Positions 1 through 7,891 of a DNA stretch of 64,000 nt are shown here, piece after piece. The notes beneath the pieces were generated by a model, which worked only from the letters and a program-made list of their open reading frames with translations, was not told the origin of the DNA and searched no databases. Position numbers and translations under genes: made by a program. Source of the DNA: Eggerthella sp. YY7918 (GTDB lineage: Bacteria; Actinomycetota; Coriobacteriia; Coriobacteriales; Eggerthellaceae); NCBI RefSeq assembly GCF_000270285.1, contig NC_015738.1:1240001-1304000 (forward strand), in the 5' to 3' direction. Each line of letters begins with the position of its first letter. The stretch's first letter is position 1.

Positions 1-1
1 A

Positions 2-379
2 TTCTTGCATCATGTCCCCCTTGCCGAGCATCGTTTGGCGGTGCTTTCTGCGCTTATCGATCAGGTGCGGCCTGGCGGTTTGGTGATGGTGTCGCTGTGG
101 CAGTTTATGCGCGATGCGCATTTAGCTGAAAAAGCACGGTCCACTCACCTGCGCGCGCTTGACGAGTTGGGCCTTGATTCCGAGGAATTCGAGGAGGGGG
201 ATTACCTGCTGGGTTGGCAAAATACTCCGGACGCTTATCGGTTTTGCCACAGCTTCTCCGATACGGAAGTGGATTATCTGGTTGCTGCTGTGGCGGGACG
301 GGCATCGCTTGTCGCACGCTTTGTGGCAGATGGCAAAAGCGACAATCTCAACACTTATCTGGTGTTGCAAGTCGCGTAA
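2..379 (+). CDS. SAM-dependent methyltransferase, C-terminal part (5' truncated by window)
   Basis: The reading frame is open from base 2 and has no convincing start in the window, so only the C-terminal ~125 residues are visible. The segment R-P-G-G-L-V-M-V-S-L followed later by D-N-L-N-T-Y-L-V-L resembles the end of class I SAM-dependent methyltransferases of the Trm9/wobble-uridine type, in which the last strand carries a DNLYTYLVL-like motif. The SAM-binding glycine loop would lie upstream of the window. Family assignment is by motif memory only; substrate unknown. Confidence 0.6.
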   Translation, partial: FLHHVPLAEHRLAVLSALIDQVRPGGLVMVSLWQFMRDAHLAEKARSTHLRALDELGLDSEEFEEGDYLLGWQNTPDAYRFCHSFSDTEVDYLVAAVAGRASLVARFVADGKSDNLNTYLVLQVA

Positions 380-493
380 ACATACTCGTCCACTTTAGAA
401 CATATCATGAAGAATGCATGAAAAATGATTATAGAAAACGACTATTTGTTCGTTTTCAGACCAAAAGAACCCCTTCCGTGTTAAAATGAACAC

Positions 494-632
494 TTTAAAA
501 CGAGCCAGTGCAAGCGCTGTGTGCAAACACAGTCCGAAGAGGTGATGGTGTTCCCCTTCTACCTAATGCAACGCTTGCAAGATCCTCGAAACCAGGGAAC
601 AAGGATTGCTCTTACAGGGTGTAATCCGTATG
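494..632 (+). ncRNA. Candidate structured leader RNA ahead of the toxin-antitoxin pair
   Basis: The 320-base gap before the antitoxin has no gene but contains an extended -10 box TGTTAAAAT (479-487) followed at once by foldable sequence. TGCAAGCG (509-516) is complementary to CGCTTGCA (572-579). Inside it, CTGTGT-GCAA-ACACAG forms a perfect hairpin directly stacked on that stem (517-532), and GAAGAGG/CCCCTTC (536-542/552-558, one mismatch) forms a third arm. GGATT/AATCC (603-607/623-627) follows. The layout is a three-way junction. It matches no riboswitch class that I recognise. No covariation could be tested. Confidence 0.35.
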
Positions 633-701
633 GTAGGAGGATATATGGTACCTATCGCACAAGCATGCGTCCAACTTCGTGTTTCTGAGGGAGGTGAGAA
701 C

Positions 702-932
702 ATGGCAGAGTTTCAGCCCGACCCATTCCTTACGTCTCTTGGTCTGTCGATTGAAGAGCAACGTGCCTATGATGCCTATTGCGACGCACTTGTTGATCTT
801 TCGGAAGCCGAAACAAAGCGCACGGGAATTACGTACACGCTTGATGAGGTGTTTGAACATGCGCAGGCTGAGTGGGAGCGACTTGAGCGTGAGTACCCCC
901 GTGAGAGTTGGGGGCAGCCATGTTCTCAGTAA
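702..932 (+). CDS. Antitoxin of a ParDE/RelBE-type module
   Basis: This acidic 76-residue protein overlaps the toxin gene by 13 bases, the usual antitoxin-first arrangement. The ATG at 702 follows GGGAGGTGAGAAC, an excellent Shine-Dalgarno at good spacing; upstream in-frame starts lack one. The N-terminal half (L-G-L-S-I-E-E-Q-R-A-Y-D) looks like an antitoxin dimerisation/DNA-binding part, and the C-terminal half is charged and probably binds the toxin. No specific family name is certain. The transcript probably begins near base 494, giving a leader of about 200 bases. Confidence 0.65.
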   Translation: MAEFQPDPFLTSLGLSIEEQRAYDAYCDALVDLSEAETKRTGITYTLDEVFEHAQAEWERLEREYPRESWGQPCSQ

Positions 933-1219
933 CTACTACTCAGCAGTTTGATGAATCAATCGCATTTATTTTCTATCGTTCTTACTTCGCCGGAGCAGAG
1001 AACCCCCGTCAAGGCTTGGAAGCGAGTCTTAACGCTGTGCTTATCAACGTATGCACATTCCCCGAAGCGTACCCTCGCACGGGAAGAATTCGCCGCCGCT
1101 TTACCTTTGAGTATCGCTCAACTCCCTATACGGTTTTGTTCACATTCGACGGCCAAACGGTCACGCTCCACGATATCCATTTCTCCCGTTCAGCACGAAC
1201 GGCACGCTGGTTGGAGTAA
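920..1219 (+). CDS. ParE/RelE-fold toxin
   Basis: The 99-residue basic protein starts inside the antitoxin gene (ATG at 920). Its pattern fits ParE/RelE-like toxins: an N-terminal helical pair, then Y-P-R-T-G-R-I-R-R-R-F, a strand Y-T-V-L-F-T-F-D, and the closing strand V-T-L-H-D-I-H-F-S-R. Known members either inhibit gyrase or cleave mRNA on the ribosome; sequence alone does not decide which. Translational coupling with the antitoxin is expected from the overlap. An in-frame TTG at 908 is possible but less likely. Confidence 0.7.
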   Translation: MFSVTTTQQFDESIAFIFYRSYFAGAENPRQGLEASLNAVLINVCTFPEAYPRTGRIRRRFTFEYRSTPYTVLFTFDGQTVTLHDIHFSRSARTARWLE

Positions 1220-1404
1220 TGCGTGTCGCCTCGACCTCGTGCTCGCTCTCACCGCCGGTATCTTATTAGTTAACTTCACGCCATTGATACCGAGCGGTGA
1301 ACGGGCGTTGGTTGCGCACTACATAGGGCGGGCGAGACAATGTGGGGGATGTACTGGACGCACGCGATCATTGCACCGCGCGCCACAAGGAAGCGAGAAG
1401 CCCC

Positions 1405-2376
1405 ATGATCCCCAACCAGTGGTATGCCATACTCTCATCGTCCGAGGTGAAGAAGGGGACTCCTGTGGGTGTCGTGCGTTTTGGGCGCCGGCTTGTGCTC
1501 TGGCGTGACGAAAACGGCGAGGTGGCCTGTCTCGACGGAACCTGTTGCCATCGCGGAGCCGACCTTGCGACGGGACGCGTGTGCGAAGGTCACGTGTGTT
1601 GCCCGTTTCATGGCTTGCGCTATGCTGCGGATGGACATGTGGTGACTATTCCCGCGAACGGTCGTGACGCCGAAGTGCCCGAGAACTTTCTGGTGCGTTC
1701 GTGGTTGGCAGTTGACGCGTTCGGGTTCATCTGGGTGTTTTATGGCAAGCCTGAAGACGCTCCCGATGATCTGCCGATGTTCGCCGAATTCCGCAGCGGT
1801 TTTCCCTTTGCAGAGCGCTCAGAAGTATGGAACGTCCACTATTCACGCGCCATCGAAAACCAACTCGATGTCATTCATTTGCCGTTCGTGCACCCAAATA
1901 CTATCGGTCGCGGTCATAAAACGCTTGTGAACGGGCCGGTGACCAAGTGGGATGCCGACACACTTACGTTCTACGTCAAAAACGAACCCGACCGCGGTCA
2001 GAAACCGCAGACTGCCGAGGAGATTGAAAACTGGGAGCAGCTGAACAGCCTTCAGTATCGCGTGCCGAATCTCTGGCAAAACCGCATCTCAGATGACATG
2101 CGCATCATGGCGGCTTTTGCGCCTATCGACGAAGAAAATACGAAGATATACCTGCGCTTCTACCAGCGCAAGGTGAATGCGCCCGTGCTGCGCGAGCTTG
2201 TGTGCGTTGCCGGCAATCTGGCCAACGGCGTGATCCTTCACCAAGACCGCCGCGTCGTGCTTACGCAGCGTCCAAAGAAAACCGAGCTCCAGATGGGGGA
2301 GAACCTCCTGCGCGGCGACAAGCCCGTCATCGAATTTCGCGCCCGTCGCGACGAACTTAAGCGCGCGGCTGAATAG
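1405..2376 (+). CDS. Rieske non-heme iron oxygenase, alpha-type subunit
   Basis: The protein has 323 residues starting MIPNQWYAIL, a typical Rieske oxygenase N-terminus; the longer frame from 1342 adds no recognisable sequence. The Rieske ligands are visible as C-x-H (C-C-H-R-G-A-D) and C-P-F-H-G-L about 16 residues later. The mononuclear iron site is D-V-I-H-L-P-F-V-H (D-x2-H-x4-H). This layout matches vanillate O-demethylase/pheophorbide oxygenase-like enzymes that use O2 for demethylation or hydroxylation. No reductase gene is fused; the next gene, a flavin/ferredoxin protein, could supply electrons (inference). An O2-dependent enzyme is unexpected in a window otherwise suggesting an anaerobe. 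Substrate unknown. Confidence 0.85.
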   Translation: MIPNQWYAILSSSEVKKGTPVGVVRFGRRLVLWRDENGEVACLDGTCCHRGADLATGRVCEGHVCCPFHGLRYAADGHVVTIPANGRDAEVPENFLVRSWLAVDAFGFIWVFYGKPEDAPDDLPMFAEFRSGFPFAERSEVWNVHYSRAIENQLDVIHLPFVHPNTIGRGHKTLVNGPVTKWDADTLTFYVKNEPDRGQKPQTAEEIENWEQLNSLQYRVPNLWQNRISDDMRIMAAFAPIDEENTKIYLRFYQRKVNAPVLRELVCVAGNLANGVILHQDRRVVLTQRPKKTELQMGENLLRGDKPVIEFRARRDELKRAAE

Positions 2377-2552
2377 GACGAGTAAACGTTCTTTTGGGTC
2401 TTTACGAGGGGACGATCAGGTCATTTTGATCTATGCCTCGTACCGACATCTTGCATCCCATTTGTTCAGGATGGTTGCAATGGCGTGCCCTTTGGGACTA
2501 CTGTTGCTTGATAAACGTACGAGGTTGGATATCTAAGGCGAAAGAAGAAGCC

Positions 2553-3281
2553 ATGGACGCGAATGCGGAAGATCGGCCAGCTGAGGTTGTGGGTGCGTTG
2601 TGCGCGAAAACAGGCGCAAAGGGCGAACCGTTTTGGCGGGACGAGGCGGGGGACCTGCGTATTGACGAGGGCTTTTGCTTGCAGCTTCTGCGTGAGCTGC
2701 GTGATGTAACATTCGCGACGGTGGATACACGCGGCTTTCCCTGTGCGCGTACAATCGATGTGATGATGGTGGAGGAGGGGCGACTCTACTTTGTGGCGGC
2801 GCGCGGCAAGGCGTTCTATGATCAGCTCATGAGCACGAAGCGCGTAGCGATAGTGGGGCAGACGGCTGATTATCGTTCGTGTCGGTTGAGCGGTCCGGTG
2901 GAACATCCGAGCGATCCCGCCGAGCAGCGCCGTCTGGTCGATCGTGTGTTCGAGAACAATCCTTCCATGGCCGATGTGTATCCGGGCGAGGCGCGTTACG
3001 TGTTGGAGGTGTTCTATCTGCAGCGCGGCCAAGGTGAATACTTCGACCTAAGCGGTTCTCCCATTCTTCGGGCGTCGTTTACGCTGGGTGGCGAGGCGCT
3101 TGAACGCGACGGATTCGTTGTGGGCGAAGGCTGTATCGGTTGCGAAGCATGCGTCGAGGCTTGCCCCCAACAGTGCATCGCTCTTGATGCGGATGACCGG
3201 GCGCACATTGCGCAAGAGCACTGCCTCCGCTGCGGCCTTTGTCAAGAAACCTGCCCCACCGGCGCCATTGTGCCAAGGTAA
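2553..3281 (+). CDS. Pyridoxamine-phosphate-oxidase-like flavin protein with C-terminal 2x[4Fe-4S] ferredoxin domain
   Basis: The protein has 242 residues. The middle part (about residues 30-165) has the split-barrel FMN-binding pattern seen in PNPOx-like proteins (L-R-E-L-R-D-V-T-F-A-T-V-D followed by R-G-F-P-C-A-R). The end carries two ferredoxin motifs, C-I-G-C-E-A-C-V-E-A-C-P and C-L-R-C-G-L-C-Q-E-T-C-P. ATG 2553 follows AAAGAAGAAG; a longer frame begins at 2433 but its first 40 codons look non-coding. It lies 176 bases downstream of the Rieske gene on the same strand, so electron transfer to that oxygenase is plausible but unproven. Confidence 0.8.
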   Translation: MDANAEDRPAEVVGALCAKTGAKGEPFWRDEAGDLRIDEGFCLQLLRELRDVTFATVDTRGFPCARTIDVMMVEEGRLYFVAARGKAFYDQLMSTKRVAIVGQTADYRSCRLSGPVEHPSDPAEQRRLVDRVFENNPSMADVYPGEARYVLEVFYLQRGQGEYFDLSGSPILRASFTLGGEALERDGFVVGEGCIGCEACVEACPQQCIALDADDRAHIAQEHCLRCGLCQETCPTGAIVPR

Positions 3282-3316
3282 AATAGTACTGCATGCTGGC
3301 TTGTGAGCGTAGCAAA

Positions 3317-3365
3317 CTACCTGCGTAAGATCATTTTGTCGATGTCGTCAAAATGATGAAGGTAG
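3317..3365. terminator. Long hairpin between convergent genes
   Basis: CTACCT (3317-3322) pairs with AGGTAG (3360-3365), and ATCATTTTG (3330-3338) pairs perfectly with CAAAATGAT (3349-3357). The structure follows the stop of the PNPOx-ferredoxin gene. It lacks a clear U-tract, so termination is likely but not certain. Confidence 0.4.
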
Positions 3366-3431
3366 GCAAAGTCCGTGGTGCAATCTATCCTTGGCAGAGG
3401 CCTCGTTGATAATGCTTGTATGGTCGAGATG

Positions 3432-3508
3432 TTGCTATAGGATAGCAATTCATGCGTACTAATGAATTAAGATTGCTACAACGTAGAATATATGCGTACG
3501 GGTGAATT
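3432..3508. repeat. Palindrome and 40-bp-spaced direct repeats in a convergent gap
   Basis: TTGCTAT-AGG-ATAGCAA (3432-3448) is a perfect palindrome. It is followed by two copies of ATGCGTAC-N3-TGAATT at 3452 and 3492. They look like protein-binding sites but lie between two genes that converge here, so no obvious promoter is served. They may be remnants of a lost gene's control region. Confidence 0.35.
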
Positions 3509-3549
3509 GTAATGAAGTTGCGTCAGTGTCCAGGACGGTCGCTTGTGCT

Positions 3550-4567
3550 TCAAACGTGCGAATCGCTTGCCGTGGTGGGTGCAGTTTGGGCCATAACTCC
3601 CACAAGGCGATGCGGCACATAGGGTGCTTCCAGATAGGCGACCTCATCGTCGGTCAGCCGCAGCTCCACTGCTCGCACGGCATCTTCTACATGTGAGGGC
3701 TTTGTCATGCCCACCACGGGTGCGGTCGTGCGACGCATGAGCCAGGCCAGCGCCACTTCAGTCATGGACGCGCCGCGCGCTTCGGCCACCTTGGCTACGC
3801 GCTCGACGATCAGGCGGTCCTGCGCTTCGGTGGAGTCGTACTTGAGCTTCGCGTACTCGTCCTCGGCAAGGCGACGGGTGGGTGTGCCATCGGGGAGGCG
3901 AGAAAGTCGGCCGCCGGCCAGTGGGCTGTAGGGTGTGAGCGCGATGCCTTCCTCGTGGCAATAGGGTAGCATCTCGCGTTCTTCCTCGCGAAAGAGCAGG
4001 TTGTAGTGACCCTGCACCGACACGAAACGGGGGGGAGCCTTCCGTGTCAGCCAGCGCGTTTGCTTTAGCCAGCTGCCAGGCGAAGCAGTTCGAGATGCCC
4101 ACCTGGCGCACCTTGCCCGCGTGTACGGCATCGGCCAAGCCTTCCATAATCTCGCGCAGTGGCGTGCGATAGTCCCACATATGGTAGATGTACAGATCTA
4201 CGTGGTCGAACCCCAGGTTGGTCAAGCTCATGTCCAACATGTGCGCCACATGTTGCCGACCATCCACGCCTGCGTCAAGCTCCTCGTCGCTGCGTGGCAG
4301 GAACTTGGTGGCTACCACCACCTCGTCGCGGTTCGCGAAGTCGCGCAACGCACGACCAAGGAATTGCTCGCTTGTGCCGCTTTGGTAGCCCACCGCCGTG
4401 TCGAAGAAGGTGATGCCCGCCTCAAGGCCCTGCCTGATAATGGCGCGCGAAGCGTCTTCGTCAAGCGTCCACGAGTGTTGCCCCCGCGATGCATCGCCGA
4501 AGCCCATGCAACCCATGCACACGCGCGAAACCACAAGATCGGTCGGTCCTAGATTTACATACTGCAT
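3550..4567 (-). pseudogene. Aldo/keto reductase interrupted by a frameshift
   Basis: The N-terminal part (starting at 4567, MQYVNLGPTDLVVSR) reads in one frame to about base 4035 and the C-terminal part (V-Q-G-H-Y-N-L-L-F onward) reads in another down to 3550. Together they form one NADPH-type aldo/keto reductase of about 338 residues with an intact tetrad: D-T-A-x-x-Y, T-K-F, and Y-H in L-Y-I-Y-H. The break falls at a run of seven G (4029-4035, C7 on the coding strand); six would restore the frame. It may be a sequencing error, a phase-variable gene or a true pseudogene. The start lies one base upstream of the flavodoxin stop, so the two are probably co-transcribed. Confidence 0.8.
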
Positions 4568-5056
4568 TTATAATCCTAGGCTCTCTACCCAGTGGCGCAC
4601 GTCGGCTTCGGTGGCACGGCTGGAGAGACGCTTGCCGGGGAGCCAGCGGGTTTCGGGGGAGCAGCAGGCTTTGAGTACGTCTTCTGTGCGGCCCATGCCG
4701 CTGCCGCCGGAGGTGGCGAAGGGGATGATGGTTTTGCCCGCAAAGTTGTACGCCTCGAGGAAGGTGCTCACGATGGTGGGTGCAACGTACCACCAGATGG
4801 GGAAACCGACGAACACGGTGTCGTAGGCGTCCATGTTGGCCACGCGGTTGGCGATGGCGGGGCGCGACGAAGGGTCGTTCATCTCGACGCTACTGCGGCT
4901 GGTACGGTTGTTCCAGTCTAGGTCGGCGGCTGTGTAGGGCTGTGCGGGCTGAATTTCATGCAGGTCGCCACCTGTTACGCTTGCGATAGTACGGGCAAGC
5001 CGCGCTGTCTCGCCGGACGCAGAGAAATAAGCGATAAGAGTTTTGTTGTCGGACAT
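4568..5056 (-). CDS. Flavodoxin
   Basis: The protein has 162 residues. The FMN phosphate loop is at the N-terminus (I-A-Y-F-S-A-S-G-E-T-A-R-L-A), with the aromatic FMN-flanking loops F-P-I-W-W-Y and A-T-S-G-G-S-G-M-G following, as in bacterial flavodoxins of the NADPH-independent FMN type. ATG 5056 is preceded by AAAGGAACTCACTT, a good ribosome site; in-frame starts further upstream run through the remains of another gene. It sits directly upstream of the frameshifted aldo/keto reductase and probably forms one transcript with it. Role: low-potential electron carrier or quinone/flavin reductase. Confidence 0.88.
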   Translation of the reverse strand: MSDNKTLIAYFSASGETARLARTIASVTGGDLHEIQPAQPYTAADLDWNNRTSRSSVEMNDPSSRPAIANRVANMDAYDTVFVGFPIWWYVAPTIVSTFLEAYNFAGKTIIPFATSGGSGMGRTEDVLKACCSPETRWLPGKRLSSRATEADVRHWVESLGL

Positions 5057-5072
5057 AAGTGAGTTCCTTTCG

Positions 5073-5213
5073 TTAGATAGTGAGTGACGCGAGCCACGCT
5101 TCGGCGCTTGTGTCCATGGTGGGCAGATCGGCTTCGGTGACAGTGAGGCCATCGAGGACGGTCGCGTCGGGACAAAGCTCGCGTAGGTCGGCCACTGAGG
5201 TGGTGATGGAACT
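5073..5213 (-). pseudogene. C-terminal remnant of a second flavodoxin
   Basis: Read on the minus strand, this stretch encodes about 46 residues ending in a stop at 5073. They include V-A-D-L-R-E-L-C-P-D-A-T-V-L, D-G-L-T-V and a final A-E-A-W-L-A-S-L-T-I. This resembles the last strand and helix of flavodoxins, and mirrors the W-V-E-S-L-G-L end of the intact flavodoxin just downstream. The N-terminal FMN loop is missing and no start fits. It looks like a partial deletion after tandem duplication. Confidence 0.4.
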
Positions 5214-5243
5214 TGGCCTACAAAGGTGCGGCGACTCATTGTA

Positions 5244-6410
5244 TTAGTTGTCGGTTCCATACTGCTCCCTCTTGTTTGGGTGCTTCTCGACGCTGTAGTT
5301 GAAGTATGTGGCTATTTCCTGCATGCGTTCCTCCTGGGCGACGCCGAAGGGGCAGCGAGATTCGCAGTGGCCGCAGGCAAGGCAATCGGCGGCGCTTGTC
5401 GAGAGCTGCCGATAGTGTTCGACGGCCAACGCATCACCTGCGCGAGCGAGGTCGTAGTACTTATTCACTAAGCCTACGTCGATGCCCGCAGGGCAGGGAA
5501 GACAGTGGTTGCAGTACACGCACGCCCCTTGCGCTTCGGGAGGAGCAAAGGTGCCGATGGCGGAATAGTCGCACTCTTCGGGCGTTGCGTCCAAGAAGCG
5601 CAACACCTCTTCCACGTCGGCGAGCGAGCGCACGCCTGGAAGTACGGTGAGTACCGCAGGGCGATCAAGCGCGTACTGAATGAGTTGATTCTTGGTGAGC
5701 GCCTGCTTGAAGGGTGACATGTTTGCGTCAAGCAACTGCCCGCCTGCGAACGCCTTCATGACCGAAATCACAACGCCTGCGCGTTCGCACAGACGGTACA
5801 GTTCGGCGCGTTCGTCTACTGCGCCGATGCTCACATCGCTTGAGCTTGCCGCATAGTCGTAGGCAGGGTTCACGCTGAACATGAGCATATCGATCGCCCC
5901 TGTTTCAACCAGTCGACGAGCGATGCGCGGGCTATGCGTGGAGGCGCCCAGTCGTCGCACGTTGCCTGCGGCTTTAAGGCTTTGCAGGTAGTCCCATGGA
6001 CCATCGTGCAGGTAGCGGTCAAGGTCGGCGTCTTTGTCGACACAATGGACGAAGCCGAAGTCGGCGTAGTCGGTGCGCAGCGCCTTCATCTCGGCTTCGA
6101 AGGTGCGCTTCATCGTGTCCAGGTCCAGCGTCCAGCCGTATTTCCGCTCGTTACCCGTCTCGTACATCGCACCGAGGTGTATCTGCAAAAACACCTCGGA
6201 TCGCACGCTTTGAAGTGCGTGTCCGTACGCTTCGAGTGGCCGCCATACCGAAGGCACACCGTCGAAAAAGTTGACACCCGCCTCCAGCGCACGTTCGATC
6301 ATCTGACCAATCTCGACATCGGTACTCTCGTGTACCGAGCCCATTCCCAGGCCGATCACGCTTATTTTGTCGCCGCTGCGGGGCAGTGGGCGATAGGACA
6401 TCGATCCCAT
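5244..6410 (-). CDS. Aldo/keto reductase-fold protein with C-terminal ferredoxin domain
   Basis: The protein has 388 residues: an (alpha/beta)8 aldo/keto reductase part (about 1-290), then C-V-Y-C-N-H-C-L-P-C-P and C-L-A-C-G-H-C-E-S-R-C-P, typical of two [4Fe-4S] sites. The usual tetrad is altered. The Asp is present (F-F-D-G-V-P), but the D-T-A-x-x-Y tyrosine and the T-K lysine are replaced (F-L-Q-I-H-L-G at the lysine strand), while the F-V-H histidine remains. Start 6410 has GAAGGAG eight bases upstream. It is a close relative of the gene at 11959-13101. Probable anaerobic oxidoreductase; substrate unknown. Confidence 0.85.
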   Translation of the reverse strand: MGSMSYRPLPRSGDKISVIGLGMGSVHESTDVEIGQMIERALEAGVNFFDGVPSVWRPLEAYGHALQSVRSEVFLQIHLGAMYETGNERKYGWTLDLDTMKRTFEAEMKALRTDYADFGFVHCVDKDADLDRYLHDGPWDYLQSLKAAGNVRRLGASTHSPRIARRLVETGAIDMLMFSVNPAYDYAASSSDVSIGAVDERAELYRLCERAGVVISVMKAFAGGQLLDANMSPFKQALTKNQLIQYALDRPAVLTVLPGVRSLADVEEVLRFLDATPEECDYSAIGTFAPPEAQGACVYCNHCLPCPAGIDVGLVNKYYDLARAGDALAVEHYRQLSTSAADCLACGHCESRCPFGVAQEERMQEIATYFNYSVEKHPNKREQYGTDN

Positions 6411-6469
6411 GAGTATGGCTCCTTCTCGAATATGTTTGCTTTGTTATACCCTCTTGAGCTGACTCCAGG

Positions 6470-7702
6470 TCAAGCGTTTCGTGCAAGTTTTTTGGCTGAG
6501 TCGACTACCTTGTGTTGCCTCCTCGCCACGAGACGGCTGAGGATTACGGCAAACCCTGCTGCTGCGAGCGCAAGCAGCGCGCCTACCGGCCCTGTGGCCA
6601 GAAGCCCGCTTGCATTCACCGTCGCGCCGCCCACAAAGGAACCGATGGCGATGCCGGCATTAAATGACATGGGATGCAACGAGGCCGAGAAGGTGACGGC
6701 ACTTGGATAGTCACTGCGGGCGACCTCTTGGAAGAGCATCTGTACGGTGGAGTTCATCACGTACATGATCAGCCCTACTGCCATGATATCGGCAAGTCCG
6801 AGAACACCTTGGGGGATGGTTATGGCCAATAGTGCTAAAAGCGCTGCATGCAAGGCAAACGATGCGGGCAGTCCGCGGAGACCGAAACGGTTGGCCATCC
6901 ATCCCGATAGCAGGTTCGACACAACACACGCTGCGCCAAAGACAAGGAGGATGGCGCTTATTGCAGTCGGCCCAAAGCCCATGAGGCCTTCGAGAGCGGG
7001 CGTAAGATAGGTGTAGAACACATAGGTGGAGGCTGCCCCTGCCAAAATCATTGCGATATTCACGAGTACGCGCGCATCTCCTAACAATCGCAGCTGCGCG
7101 CGGATGCTCGGTTGAACTTCGGCGTGTCCGCTGCGGGGTAGGGCGACGAGCACGCTTGTGGCCGCTAATCCACACACAAGCACTGCCACGTAGGCTGCTT
7201 TCCAATCGAACGCGTCGGCAAGCATCGTGCCGATGGGTACGCCGATGACACTCGACACCGAAAACGCGGCCAGTATAAGCGCAATCACGCGGGCAACTTT
7301 GCGCATTTCAATAAGTTCGGGCACGTAGGTAAGAGCGAGCGCCAGAAGCGTACCCGAGGTGGCGGCCGCAAGCATGCGAGATATAGTCAGCACGGCATAG
7401 GTATCAACAAACAGTGTGATGATGTTGCCCAGATTGAACACTACCAACAATCCTGCCATCAGGTTAAATCGTTTGAAACGAGCTCCGGCCAGCGATACCA
7501 CTGGTGTGGCCACCGCACAGGCGAGCGCATAGTAACCCACGAGGTCTCCGATGAGCGTGAGCGGTTCGTTTAAACCTGCTGCTACATCGGGCGTAATACC
7601 AATGAGTACGAATTCGGCGAACCCGAGCGCAAACGCCAACACCACGAGCATGGCGGCTACGAGTGAGGGATGCTTACAGCGCTCGTGCGAGGAAGCGGAC
7701 AT
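6470..7702 (-). CDS. MFS transporter, drug/metabolite efflux type (DHA1)
   Basis: The protein has 410 residues with about twelve hydrophobic segments. The first pair includes F-A-E-F-V-L-I-G-I-T-P-D, the signature start of DHA1/AraJ-like exporters, and the loop 2-3 region reads L-A-G-A-R-F-K-R. ATG 7702 (MSASSHERCKHPS) follows GAAAGGTTTGTTC. The longer upstream frame runs into the divergent LysR gene and is not real. It diverges from that LysR gene, the classic arrangement for a regulated efflux pump. The leader contains a perfect 10-bp inverted repeat. Substrate not predictable. Confidence 0.88.
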   Translation of the reverse strand: MSASSHERCKHPSLVAAMLVVLAFALGFAEFVLIGITPDVAAGLNEPLTLIGDLVGYYALACAVATPVVSLAGARFKRFNLMAGLLVVFNLGNIITLFVDTYAVLTISRMLAAATSGTLLALALTYVPELIEMRKVARVIALILAAFSVSSVIGVPIGTMLADAFDWKAAYVAVLVCGLAATSVLVALPRSGHAEVQPSIRAQLRLLGDARVLVNIAMILAGAASTYVFYTYLTPALEGLMGFGPTAISAILLVFGAACVVSNLLSGWMANRFGLRGLPASFALHAALLALLAITIPQGVLGLADIMAVGLIMYVMNSTVQMLFQEVARSDYPSAVTFSASLHPMSFNAGIAIGSFVGGATVNASGLLATGPVGALLALAAAGFAVILSRLVARRQHKVVDSAKKLARNA

Positions 7703-7891
7703 GAACAAACCTTTCGACGAGGTGATTTTGCCAAGCAGGCCGGGCAGCTCCGGCCTGCTCTCTATACAGAGTAGGTCTGGCCCTGTAAAATAGCTAATGC
7801 CTATAATGAAATTGTTTATATGCTTTTTGGGTATGACAAAAGATCGAATCAAGACATTCGATACCTGAAACGTTGAGGAAGGGTGGTTACC
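7703..7891. promoter_or_regulatory. Divergent control region between the MFS and LysR genes
   Basis: AGCAGGCCGG-GCAGCT-CCGGCCTGCT (7734-7759) is a perfect inverted repeat lying in the transporter leader. TACAG (7765-7769) and CTGTA (7783-7787) form a second dyad compatible with a LysR-type site. The TATAATG-rich stretch around 7802 probably holds the LysR promoter. Confidence 0.45.
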
